The notes under the pieces are model-generated. The model was not told where the DNA came from. It worked only from the letters and a program-made list of their open reading frames with translations, and did not search any database. The translations under genes and the position numbers were made by a program. A stretch of 64,000 nucleotides of DNA, from NCBI RefSeq assembly GCF_001625305.1, contig NW_017803854.1, forward strand, positions 2,892,913 to 2,956,912, read 5' to 3'. This stretch comes from Branchiostoma belcheri (Eukaryota > Chordata > Leptocardii > Amphioxiformes > Branchiostomatidae). This document shows positions 1 through 11,500 of this stretch, in pieces; the stretch's first letter is position 1; each line of letters begins with the position of its first letter.

Positions 1-21
1 AATGATCGTTGCACGACTCAC

Positions 22-3000
22 TTATCCAGTATCTCATGGTGGGTCCGATCCACAGGTTGGGTGTTGTGACCCGCTGGACGCTCTCCCTCCCCATGAAGGT
101 GTGGATGTTGTTGGCCGTCACGACGGTGTGCTCCAGGGCGATGTCAGCGACTCCTCCTACACAGAATTATAGTAAGGGCGTAAGGAATTAAAAACGAAGT
201 CACTTGGTATTCTACGTACCTAATCATCATCGCTTAGTCAACATTGATTGTGATGTACATATGTGTTTTTTATAATTGTATGCATGCTTGGATGTGAAGC
301 ATTGACAATAGATTTGATTTTACCTTCCAAATGTTACATATAGAAAGAACATCTATTGATCTAATGACTCATGTGTCCAAAGCATTTAATTTTAAAAACG
401 AACAAGGTCCTATTGTTACAAAGCAACGGCATTGGTTAGGATACGTCTTGTGGCTAGGTCGCCACATAGAAAGCCGCAATCGCGGTATACAAATCGGGAT
501 CCACATTGCCTAATTCATGTTTATCATACCTATAGAAATACCTGTCACTAACGCAGCACTACCAAGCCGCCCTACCTAAGGCACAGAATGTCCCGAAGAC
601 GATAATCTGTGCGATGCTGATGATGAGAATGACTATAGGACTGTACACAGGGAGGGCGTCCATCTGTGCGCGCACGTAAGGGTGGTCCCGCCGCGGGATC
701 ATCAACTTGTCGTCTGCTGTCTCCTCAAACAGCGCCGTCTCCGCTTCAGACAACGTCTTCCCGTACTTCTCTGCGGGAGATGTAGGTGATTGTGCTGTCG
801 TGTTTACATTGTCGTTAACTCCAACATAGATATGTAGATCTGATATGTAAATACATAAATAAACCTGCAAGTTTTTTGGTACGGTGAATTCGATACTGAG
901 TGATGCATGTTTGTAGACGAACGTTTCTAGTGACACTGCATTTCACTTGCGCAATGTGATAACCGTTTAAACGTCATTTGTTTTTGCTTTTGTTGAACTT
1001 CGGAATTTCGTACTACTGCAGTTTCATCTATAGTGCAGGGTCACAAATTAATGGAAACTATGTAACTGACTCTTTGTTATTTAGAGAGAACAGTTAGTGC
1101 TATTAGCTTGAAACCAAAATGTGATCACGCACCCTGTGCCTCCTTTAGAGCAGATCTGATGGACTCTTTTCTGTTCAGCAGGGTCATTCTCAGCGCTTCC
1201 TTAGATCCAATATCATGGAACTGTTGCCCGTTTTCCTGCGTCGTTTTTAAGAAGAAAGGGTTATGAGTTAGTGTGAATACAGAGTTGCTCCTACATTAAA
1301 ATTACTAGTAAGGAAAGGAAAACTTATGTTTCGAATTGTTTCCTTTGGGTCACCATATACTGCCCGCCAATTACTCTTGCATGTACTACATGAGTCTGGT
1401 AAAGAACATACAACTAACCAGTCAAGACAAACAATGGCTCGTTATAGCAACACTAGTATCAATCATGTTTTTGTTCAGTAGCAAATCAGTACATGTAGTT
1501 TCTAACATTAATCAACTAATCACGCTTTCAGTTCTCACCTCTTTGAGTGGTCTGTAGTGTTTCAGTCCCGTCCGACCTGCAGTCATCCCTTCGCCACTGA
1601 CCCGTCTGTCTGGCGGTCCTTCCTCCACTCCCCCTGCAGCTTCAGGAGACTCACGATGTCCGAAACTCCCAGAAGGCTCGTCATCAGACGACAGATCAAG
1701 GGATTCCAGATTTCTGGACAAATGACTGTCGGTGGAACAAGGCCAAGAGATGGACGACGCCAGGCTAGAGGATGACGACGAAGGTGAGTGCAGGAAGGAC
1801 GACGGTGATTGCCAATCTGACGGCAGTCTCGGTAAGGGTCTCCCCGAAGATGACTTTGTGTGCGATGCTGCTTCTTCTGGTGACCCCCGCGCTTCTAGTG
1901 ATGTTGTAGGTTGCACACCTAGCTGTGGAAGAGGTCTGGACGCTCCGAGCCTTTTCTTCGGACTGCCCTTGAGGATAGATTTGCTCGGAGATTTCTTCAG
2001 ACGCTTCACGATTCGTCTGATGTATTTCCGATGCCGAGATTCTGATACAGATTCTGGCAATGGATGCTGATCATCCGCCTCGGGAGAGGCACTCATTGAG
2101 ACTGGCGATTCCTCTTCTGAAGAACGGGGACTCAGATCTGGGGGCCGGGTATATCATCGATAAAGTGCATGTGTTATGAGCATAATAATATTCAAACAAA
2201 CACAGGAGCAGGTATCTACCGAAACATATCTAGATACTAATATACAGAGGTACATGTCGAACGTTTCCGCTGTCAAATTTTCAATCGTTAAATTGTTACC
2301 TGCATGCTTCTTAGCTAAATCCATAATGACTGAAAGATCGCTTGTTACGTTTTGAAAAAATGGCATTTCAACTATGATTTCATACTCACCACGCGTAGGG
2401 ACAAACTCGGTGACGGATACTTCCCCAGAGAAACAGACGGCAGACCTTTTTTGCTCGGGCGCGGAAGGAGAAGATGGCCGAAGCGGTCTCCGACCCGGAC
2501 TTATGATGTCTGTGGACCTCCTCAATGACTGTTGCTGCCGTGTGAATGAGGAGACGCCGAGCTCCGTGGACTCTTTTAGAGGCAGTTTGTAAGCCCCCGT
2601 ATAGAGTGAGTAGAAAGGAGAGGTGCGAGAACCATCGAGTATACGGGGCTTGGCGTGAAGCATGGACAGAGACCGTGAGGCAGAACGTCCGTACTCGCCT
2701 GACGTGTCTTCGCGTTTGGTTGCTTTCCTTGGTACTGAACCGTCGCCCAATCGACGGGGCACAAACAGTGCATCAGGTGAGAATTTTGTCTCAGGGACGA
2801 GGTGGTGGTCTTTAACGGTAGGAGTATAAAATGCCCTGTCATGTGTGCTCTCTCCGTCTGCTGGACATACTTGTATAAGGATCCTCCTGTCGTCTGCCAA
2901 ATGTTGTCCGTCATCAATGTGCTCACCATGTGCGCTCACTGTTCCCGCCAAATTTGACGAGGAACGATCCGGTCTCTCTTGTCTCTCGCCTGTCAGCTCT

Positions 3001-3756
3001 GGTGACGTGAACAGCGCCTTTCCGAAGTCGGGACTTTCGTTTTGCAAGTCTAGATCTGCACCTTGTGACCCGAACTCTGGTCTGTTGTCTTCGAACAGCA
3101 CCTTTTCTAGTCTGGTCAGAGCTGGATCCTCCGAGTCTTTTCTGGAAACCAAGTCGTCTAGACTGAAGCCGATGCTGCCTCTCTGTGTGAGAGATTTCAA
3201 ATTAGATCAAGAAATCTCCGAGTAGATGGGGGACGATGGTAACATTTTATACTTCCCTGTACAATAACAACTAGATAGAAATGCCACAACAAAAGTGCAG
3301 ACTGCCTTTAAAACAGCATACTTAGCAGTTTTGTCCTTATAGATATCTGCTCGTATAAAAGTCGTACATGTACATGTACGCCAAGGCCTAAAATCCGTGG
3401 TTAGCTTTGTGACCTGCTCAAACTAGTAAACAAACAAGCAAAGCAGACAAACAAATAAATAAACAAACAAACAAATACTTGTGGAAAATATTATGACTAT
3501 CTTGCCAGAGAACTTCTAGAACACAATCTTCGTAAAGTAACAGTAAAGGCGTTATGACAGTGCCTACCGAAGCAGACCGGCGCAGTCTCTCCTTCCACTC
3601 GTCCAGACGACCCTCCTCTGTAACGGCCAGGTACCCGCCTATGTCCGACAGGACGCTGCGGGCCTTGTGGAGGGAGTTCTGGCTCCATGTCCGGAGAGCT
3701 GCGACGCTCCTGCTGCCCCGCCGTCCTCTTTCCCTTCGGTCTGCAGTCGGGTTCAT
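22..3756 (-). CDS. Rhomboid-superfamily protein, probably iRhom-like (5' part; gene continues past the left edge)
   Basis: Six coding exons on the minus strand keep phase: 3568-3756 (ATG at 3756), 2390-3182, 1539-2137, 1133-1235, 576-770 and 22-156, giving about 671 residues before the window ends at a GTGAGT donor. The first ~600 residues form a long Ser/Arg/Pro-rich, probably cytosolic region. The fifth exon ends in a hydrophobic segment (VYSPIVILIISIAQIIVFG), a likely first membrane helix. The sixth exon contains NLWIGPT, resembling the NFW(V/I)GPS or NLWIGP stretch that follows the first helix in iRhoms. A long N-terminus, then a helix, then this motif is the iRhom order. Known family role: iRhoms are protease-dead ER/Golgi proteins that traffic ADAM17. 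The catalytic region is outside the window, so active versus inactive rhomboid cannot be decided. The family call is moderate; the exon structure is firmer. Confidence 0.55.
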
Positions 3757-4945
3757 GTTCCCTCACTTTAGAAAGTGCGTCAATGTTTATGGTGAAGTGA
3801 CGTCATAATCTACGTGTCATAATCCATGTGGACAATAAGCTATTGTCCGAGGCGATTTTTCAAATTGATATGTTTGTAATTGGACCCAATAAGTTTGGAA
3901 ACGGCTTCCTGTATTGAAAACGCCCAACACACTCAGTATATTTCACGGTAGAATCCTGTTCGAATGTTTTGAAACGCATGGTTCTAAGGAACCTCAAATG
4001 GAATAACGGAATATGTCACAATCGGCATAAGAATATTGCTGGGATATCTGTGGTCATTGTTTATGAATAATGATATTCCAAATTTGAGTTGATTTTACAA
4101 TCTACCCCACATTATTTTCGTTTGGTATAATCCAGTCTGATTGCGCAATAACTGTCTCTACGCGAAAGGCATTGTGGGTAATTTCCTCGTTTTGAAATGA
4201 GACGGCATCAAAGCGCAAATGTTGGTAACGGTTTCGTATTGAAATATTGCATCAAAAATAAAGAAAAAGGTAGTATTTCTTCCATCAAAATTTTACAATG
4301 ATTTCTTTCCATGCTTCAATGGAATAGTATATTTGGTATCTTGTGCTTATGTATTAGAAATCAAATGTAGGGACATTTTACCTTTGCGCGCATTCCAATG
4401 AAAGGACAGAAAATGGCAGAGGTCGCTTGTTGTTTTTGAGGTGTTGTCTGTTTGACAGAATTTTAACTGCGTAATCTGACGAATTTCCATTTATTTCGCT
4501 CTGTGTACCAACGACAGGTCCTCCCGTTGACCAGCAGGTAGGTTTTGAATGGATATTTGTGCAAAATGAGGTGAATTTGTCAGAATTAAAAAGCCTTTGT
4601 TGTTGTGAGAAACCCCATCATCAGAAAAGAGATTTTTCGCGCCATCAGCGATCTTATATGGCCTATCTTTACAGGAATGTCACAACTTTGATGAAGTGTA
4701 TGAATTACACAGTAACTGTAATTGTAATTTCTGCTGCAATATTTCTTTGTGGTTTGGAAATTGTAGAACATATAAATGAAGGTGAAGTAGCACTTCCTTC
4801 AAGTTTAAATAGACTGACTGACAGCACCAAAATAATATAATTTATTCAAAAGGTACAAATCAGTATCAGCAGTATGTGGAGATTGTGAATAATCATGATT
4901 TGTTTTTATCTCCAGAATCGAAGTTCTCCAAGAGTGCAGAAGGGA
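3757..4945. promoter_or_regulatory. Head-to-head intergenic/5' region between the iRhom-like gene and RNF4
   Basis: The start codons of two oppositely oriented genes are about 1.2 kb apart, so both promoters must lie in or near this interval. A possible noncoding first exon of RNF4 ends near 4530 at a GTAGGT donor, and the coding exon acceptor lies at about 4915. No TATA box or CpG cluster stands out. I see no coding exon here; a short open frame at 4559-4840 looks like chance. Confidence 0.4.
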
Positions 4946-6286
4946 ATGAGCTTGGTAAGTATAATTTGCCAAGAAATATTTGTGCAAGACTGTAAGCAAG
5001 CATATTTAAATCATTTCTGCAGAGCTCTTTCCAGGTCATGATTATGCAACATAATTCAGGTGAATATAATATTGGGTATTTGAATTTTTGATAAGACCAA
5101 GTGGGTAATTTTGAACAGTGGTCATCTTCAAACTATGTCACAAAGTGGGGATTTAGAATAAGCAAACTGTCATATCTATTTTCTCTCAGTTACGTACAGT
5201 AAGAACTTCAACCAGATCTCTGCATGTGTTTATGATTACACAAAAAAATTGGAATATTTTGTGAACATCTTGTAGTTGAGTATCTCCCTAACTACCTGTA
5301 TTACTATTAGGACATGTGTTTTAAATACAGTTAGCAGCCATTTGAATTTTTTTGTCTTTACTTTCCTTACTTCTGTAGAGACGTCGTTCCTTGCGACTAC
5401 GTAGTGGTTTGCGAGAAGAGAGAAGAAGGATGCCCCGTATGCGGCGGACACGTGGCGTAGGGAGAGGTGTGGGCTCTCAACAGGAGCCTATTGATGTGGA
5501 AGATGGTAGGAAAACCAGGCAACTTGGATCATGATCTGTAGAAGCCAATCATGGCCAGCACATCGACATTTTTGCCATCGATTATGAATTACGTTAAATT
5601 CTCAGAGCTGATTACGACTTTACACTCTGCAACTTATTTACTATTTTGAATTACGTTGACTTTTGGGGAGGCTGCTTACGGATGTCGAAGTCTAAAAAGG
5701 CCTGATTACGCCTTATAAAAAAGGGCATGCAGGCCCCCAAACATGTGTACAAGGTGCATGTTGTCACTTTTTTTTTTCATTCCCCCCTTCTGTAGCTCCA
5801 GCCATAGTGGACCTGACCAGTGACCACCATGATGCTGACGATGATGTTGTGGTGTGTCAGGCTGATGATGAGGTGGTGGACCTAACGAGTCCTCACCACG
5901 CCCAGCCCAACAACTCCATGCTGCCAGTCTACCTGAACGGCCGTCGACACCCACAGCAGCGCAACTTAGACGCTGAAGTGTTAGTTAGCGATGACGAGGT
6001 TACGATAGAGTCTGAGCGACTCCCCGCTCCCAGGCTCCTGGACTTGTTTCGAGACGAGGATCCCGGGCCGTCCACGAGTGCTAGTTCCCCACCAAAGACA
6101 ATCTCCTGTCCCGTGTGCCTAGACGATGCGAAACAGATCTCCGTTACAGGCCGAAGGCTGATGTCAACGGTGTGTGGACACGTTTTCTGCGAAACCTGCT
6201 TGAAGGAAGCCTTGCAGACACAGAAGAAATGTCCCAACTGTAGGAAGAAGTTAACTGTAAAACAAATCCACCCTATCTTCATATAA
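4946..6286 (+). CDS. RNF4: RNF4: SUMO-targeted RING E3 ubiquitin ligase
   Basis: Three coding exons (4946-4954, 5379-5505, 5796-6286) join in phase to 208 residues; human RNF4 is 190. The start is chosen because ATG-AGC-TTG ends an exon exactly in frame with the next Arg-rich exon. The N-terminal ~35 residues are Arg-rich and probably nuclear or nucleosome-binding. SUMO-interacting motifs follow at about 40-45 (PIDVED), 49-54 (IVDLTS), 62-67 (DVVVCQ) and 72-77 (VVDLTS), several next to acidic residues. The C-terminal RING is C3HC4: Cys150, Cys153, Cys172, His174, Cys177, Cys180, Cys191 and Cys194, ending HPIFI, where human RNF4 ends HPIYI. Known role: binds poly-SUMO chains through the SIMs and ubiquitinates SUMO-modified nuclear proteins. 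All key residues are present. Confidence 0.94.
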
Positions 6287-6326
6287 AAAACCTACATATG
6301 TATAGCTTCCCTACTACTCCAATGTA

Positions 6327-6332
6327 AATAAA
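6327..6332 (+). terminator. Polyadenylation signal of RNF4
   Basis: AATAAA lies 41 bases after the RNF4 stop codon, giving a very short 3' UTR. A T-rich stretch follows. Confidence 0.75.
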
Positions 6333-6339
6333 AACCAAG

Positions 6340-8582
6340 TTTTTGTTTCAACGCAAGGATGTTCCCAAGTTTCTATGGGTGTCCATCCAGTCTTTTCACA
6401 CGCGAAACAACAGCAGTCAGACTGTGGATTTTTGTTGTAACCCAACCAAGTGATGGTTTCTCCACCCAACTTCATGGTGTAGGGGACTGGGAACGTTCCT
6501 TGGTTTGACACAACACTTCATTTCAGCAGTGCTGTTAGGTGCACATTGCAACGATATCAGGCTATTCTTGGGATCTTTTTTTTCTCCTTATATAAGATCA
6601 CCCCAATTTTTTTCTGGTGGATGGATCAACAATTAGGATTATGTTGAACTGTGTATTAATGATGATATTGCTTATGTTGAAATATGTGTATTTATAATCA
6701 ACTTATACAAGATGCTACAGGAAATAACAAAATACTCTCTCGAGGTTAAGCATTGAATACAGAAATTTTTATGAAAGGAAGCTTCATATCTGTTCACCTT
6801 TTGGTTTAATTTGAAAAAGATTGAAGTGTTACAAATAATGGAAGGGGGATGGACTCTCATGCCCCTGAGTTTTAACACGTATGAGGCTACAGCTATGCAA
6901 GACATTGTGATCATGTAATAGAAAGCCTGTTCAAGATTGATACAATACAATACAATGGTGTAAATTAACTGCCTCCTCCAAAAAAGAGAAAATTTTCAAG
7001 TCACTGCTCAAATGTTTCGAAATATTTTGTAGCTGAAACAGATCTGAACCAAGCAATTGTAGAATATGGAAAAAGTTACAATTTGAAACTTTCATGAATT
7101 TTTTTCACATTCAAACTTGCGATGGCTCAACATCTTTGAAGTTGATCTATTGTAGGATACAGTTTCTTTTGTTAACTCTCTTGTTCATTCTGATTAAGAT
7201 GTTTAAGATTTGGACTGGAAGCCTTGCACTGTTACCAGAGCAGTTCTTCCAGTTCAATATGTTGCTAGTTAGTTAACCCTTTCAAATTCAACTTTGTCAG
7301 CAAATGAGCATAGTGAGTGGGCGATACAGATCTCTACAGAAATGTCTAGGAAAATGCATTGAACACTTTACGTAGATGTGCTAGTATATCATATTCTTTA
7401 TTCCCTGTGCCCTCTGCATGTGAAGTATTGATACACAACATTTACACATGGACATATTAGATTGTGTTTTCTGTTATATTGATTATGCATTATGTGATTC
7501 CAGTTCAATAAAGTATATTGTTCAGTTAATTAAAAGACATACCCTACATTTTCTTACCAACACTATCGAGACCGAAGTGCAGTCAGTGACAGACTGTAGT
7601 TATGCTTCCAAGATCCAGTGGTTCCAGGTTGCCATAGTGAACTTAAATTTCTAATTTTGCTCAGATGTTGATTAGAACACTAGAAATAGTAATCCAGGAA
7701 AGCAGGCCTACACTAAGACAGCATGGTTTCCTCCACATGTGCTACCAGCTGCAGTTGGGAAGAATGCTGCTAGGGGATCCAAACAAATTGCTGCTGCCTT
7801 AGGTCAATGCAACTTACATACACCACATATCTCGGAGGAAAAGACCTTGGGACTAATTTTGATTAAACCTTAAAGGGTTTACTGGAACTAAGGGGAGTCT
7901 GATAGGGATTACCAACAACACAAGTGAGCTGCGTGACCCATGGTGAGTCAGCAGTACAATGTGGATTACACATGCCAAACTGAATTTTAGTCAACATACG
8001 AAAGACCTTTGGTGGTTCCAACATGCAACATAGACAAAGTGGTTACATAACACACTAATGAGGAGTGATATGGCTTAGAATGAATCTTAAGACAGGCAGA
8101 TGTGTACAATTCAGATTCAGTTACTGTTGAAAGCACAGGAAGTAACCACCCCATTCTCTATCCATCCTGGGAAAAAAATTCCATTTTGATCTATTGTCAT
8201 CTTATTTCTTGACCATCCCTCCTATGTTGAATGTATTTCAATTATTTCAATTGTTTTACCACACAGTGGCTCACGGATGACAATTATAGCCGACTTTATA
8301 CCTCCTTTGAACTTGGGATACGTTTCCTGTTTGGAAACGAAACAAGCCTTTATAACATGTCATGTAAATGAACTGATGTCATATCATATCTGAAACCTGC
8401 CTCCCCCTCTCCACAAATGTATGCACCCAATCTACGTGCTAGGCATGCCGGGTAAAAGTTGATGTATTCGCCATATTGGATTTTCTGAGTGTCAACTTGG
8501 GTCGGGTTTCAAGAAGGATACACACTTTTAACTGTATTTCATACCGAAATCCACCTTCACTGGGATTTCTACTCGAAACCAG
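6340..8582. other. Intergenic spacer between RNF4 and FAM193A
   Basis: AT-rich sequence with no supportable exon, RNA gene or clear repeat. Small open frames at 6314-6511, 6672-6950 and 7448-7654 lack splice support and motifs. The FAM193A promoter and 5' UTR should lie in the last few hundred bases. The stretch just before the ATG includes GCCATATTGG at about 8471, which contains a YY1-like GCCAT core; this is weak evidence. Confidence 0.5.
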
Positions 8583-11500
8583 ATGAGCAGAATGTCCCCG
8601 GCAGAGAATAAAAGAGCCAAAAGACGCAGGGCTAAACGCACAGGGACGAAATTGGGCCGACCAACCAGGCCCCTGGCACCGAGGAACACAACTGCTACTG
8701 ATGAGGTAGGAATGTCGTAACTGTCCATCAACAAAGTTCCGCCCTGCCTTACATTCATCATTTCTCCTCCAGCTTACAGATCGTCTGAGTTTCTGACAGA
8801 GGCAGTCTTGATCTTGTATCTGAGGTGGAATTTTGCCCTGTGTAGCTGACTTATTTTGGTGTCACGGAATGCCTGCTTTCATCCACTTTTGTTTGACATC
8901 AGGAGGTCGATAAATAAATTGGGCCCAGGCTGAGCCCTGCAGCTGCGAGGGGAACATTTGGTGCCCATCTCCAGTCGTCAACATAGCGGGCTGCTGATGC
9001 GGGCTTCCCGTGTGTTGGTTATGGAACTCAGGGTGGAGCAGGGACCAAAATCATCGGGAAGCTAGCTCAGACAGGGGGGAAAGGGAACACGGAATTTTCC
9101 GGGCAGGAAATTTCTGGAATGCCAGTAGGGCTGGGTGCCATATGAGCTCTTGACGATACCCAGGAAACGTTTTATCAGTGGAGTGTAAACGACTTCTAAT
9201 ATCTGAGACCTAATTAACAGTCCTAGTAGCAAGTTCACATTGAGGTCAGAATTCTACATCCAAGGCAAAACCTGTCAGGGCCCTCTTGGAAGATGGTTTC
9301 GGGTGTTTGGTTGGTCACCATTTCACACAGATAAATGGTTGTGTACACTTGGAGGAGGCTAGCTCCCAGATCCAGTAACAGTGTGTTTGAACTCTGCTAT
9401 AGGCCCAGGAAACCCTCCCAGCTGTCCCCTGTACCCCGGTGGGTGGGGGTGGGGACTGTAGACACACACAGCTTGCTGATAGCCCTTTTCCCAATGGCGT
9501 AAATTTAACCCAGCAGGTCAGTCCATATTATTTGCATGCAGCAAGCATCATCGTCCAATATCAACGAGGGGAGGTGGGAGGGGGCGCAGGAAAGGAGGGG
9601 TGCTTCTGTGACATATATCCTCATCCTGTTGACAAACTGACATAATTGTGGTCATGACATCAATTGACGAGAAAGCATAAGTTACAGATATTTTTTAGTA
9701 AAAGTGTAAGCCCTTACAGATATTATCTATGTGTAGATAATATTGCTTTTATTGAATATGATGGTGTAGCACCACTGTTCCATCATTCATAATAAAAAAC
9801 AATATGTCTACATTAATCAGCCAGTGTAACTATCCCTCAGCATAATTAATTAATTTAATACACAGGTTTTGTAGTCACATGGCAGCTGGGTTTATCACAT
9901 GTACATGTATGTATGTATGTACATGTACAACAACACGTCACACGCTTCTTCATTTCCATAGACAAGTACACTTCCTGAGATCATCATCTAATCATGAAGA
10001 GGCCACCATCATATTTCATGATACCAACTTATGAGCTTCCCTCAAGGACAGTAGGCCCATCTTATGTACAGAAAGCTCACTTCTTCTGTCCTTAGTTCAA
10101 CCATTTTGTGAAAATCCTTCCAAGTGCAGTTCATTTTTGAGGAGTACTTTATTCCAGTGAAGTGTGGTTACGTCTTTGTTTGATTTTCTGAATGTATTTT
10201 GGTACAGAAGTCTAATTTCACAGTTGTTATGTCTCTGCTTTACGTCATGTAATCAAATTTACATGTTGTTGGGGTTTTATTTGATTGAATTTGATACCTA
10301 CCCTAGTTTCATTTGTAAATAGAGGTGGTCACACCAACCGAAACAATCATCAGACAGAACTTAATACCAGTTACCAAAGCACTGCTCAATGTAATTTCAA
10401 ACAACACACAGTACACGTCCATGTCTAAAGGCTTGGCTATGAGGATATGTTATTGTAGTAGTGTTAGAAGATTATTAGATAAAACGTTACAATATTTTGT
10501 GTGACTTTCAAAGTCAATCATGTTAACCTTCGCATGGTTTTAAAATTCAGTTGTCCCAGTAACAAGCTGGCATGGTAGACAGCAGCTCCCTGTGGTACGT
10601 GTACATGTAATTTTGCCTGTCCAGTTTTCCCTGCCAATCTCTGCCACCATCAGTCAAGACAGGAATGAATATTAAAATTAGGAAATTACAGTACATGGTA
10701 TTGTCTCCAATTTTAACAGGATTACTCAGTATCACAGACCCTTATTTGATGCTGGACCTTTTCCACAGACAGACACTTTGTTTCAAAAGGCTAGCATGTA
10801 GATGCATTGGAGTGAAAAGTATCCTTTTGACGTCTTCCTAATAAGGGAGTCAGGGAAACAGTAGATTTTCTGTGTGCACCAGTTGTGTGTGTAAAACCTG
10901 TCTAGAAGACCAGCTGTTGCCAGATAGCTGAGCTCCCTGGAAGGGCCCAAGGGTAGGGCCCACACATGAAAGCACAACTCTCATCTAGGTAACAAAACAA
11001 GTCTATTATGTCCCCTACCAGCAGCTGAAACGCTCTCTCTCCCAGAGAGGGGAAGTGTATATATAATGCGAGGGCTGAAGACGAGGGAAAGCAGCTGAAG
11101 GTTATCTACACAAACATTGATTGTATCAACAAATAAAAAACATGAATTCTGCGCTATTATTGATGAACAGCAACCTGACATTATTACCACAACCGAGACG
11201 AACCCAAAAACTCAAGATATAAAATGACAAAAGTAGATCTGCATATTCCGGGGTTTAACCTATTTACAAATGCTGATACAGGGGGTGTGAGGGGCGTGTC
11301 CATCCACGTGAAAGATGCCTACAACTCTATGGAAGCAGAGAAACTGGGTTCAGCTCAGGGTCATGTCTCAGAAGTGATTTCAGTGGAGATGACGCTGAAC
11401 AAAAATGACAGACTATTAATTCTGGGGATCTACAGAAGCCCGAACTCATCTGTCGAAAACAATCATAGTCTAAATAGCATCATACGCAATATCCAGGGCT

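Noticed and set aside
2845-3225. Plus-strand open frame of 126 codons
   Set aside because: Antisense shadow of the iRhom-like exon 2390-3182.
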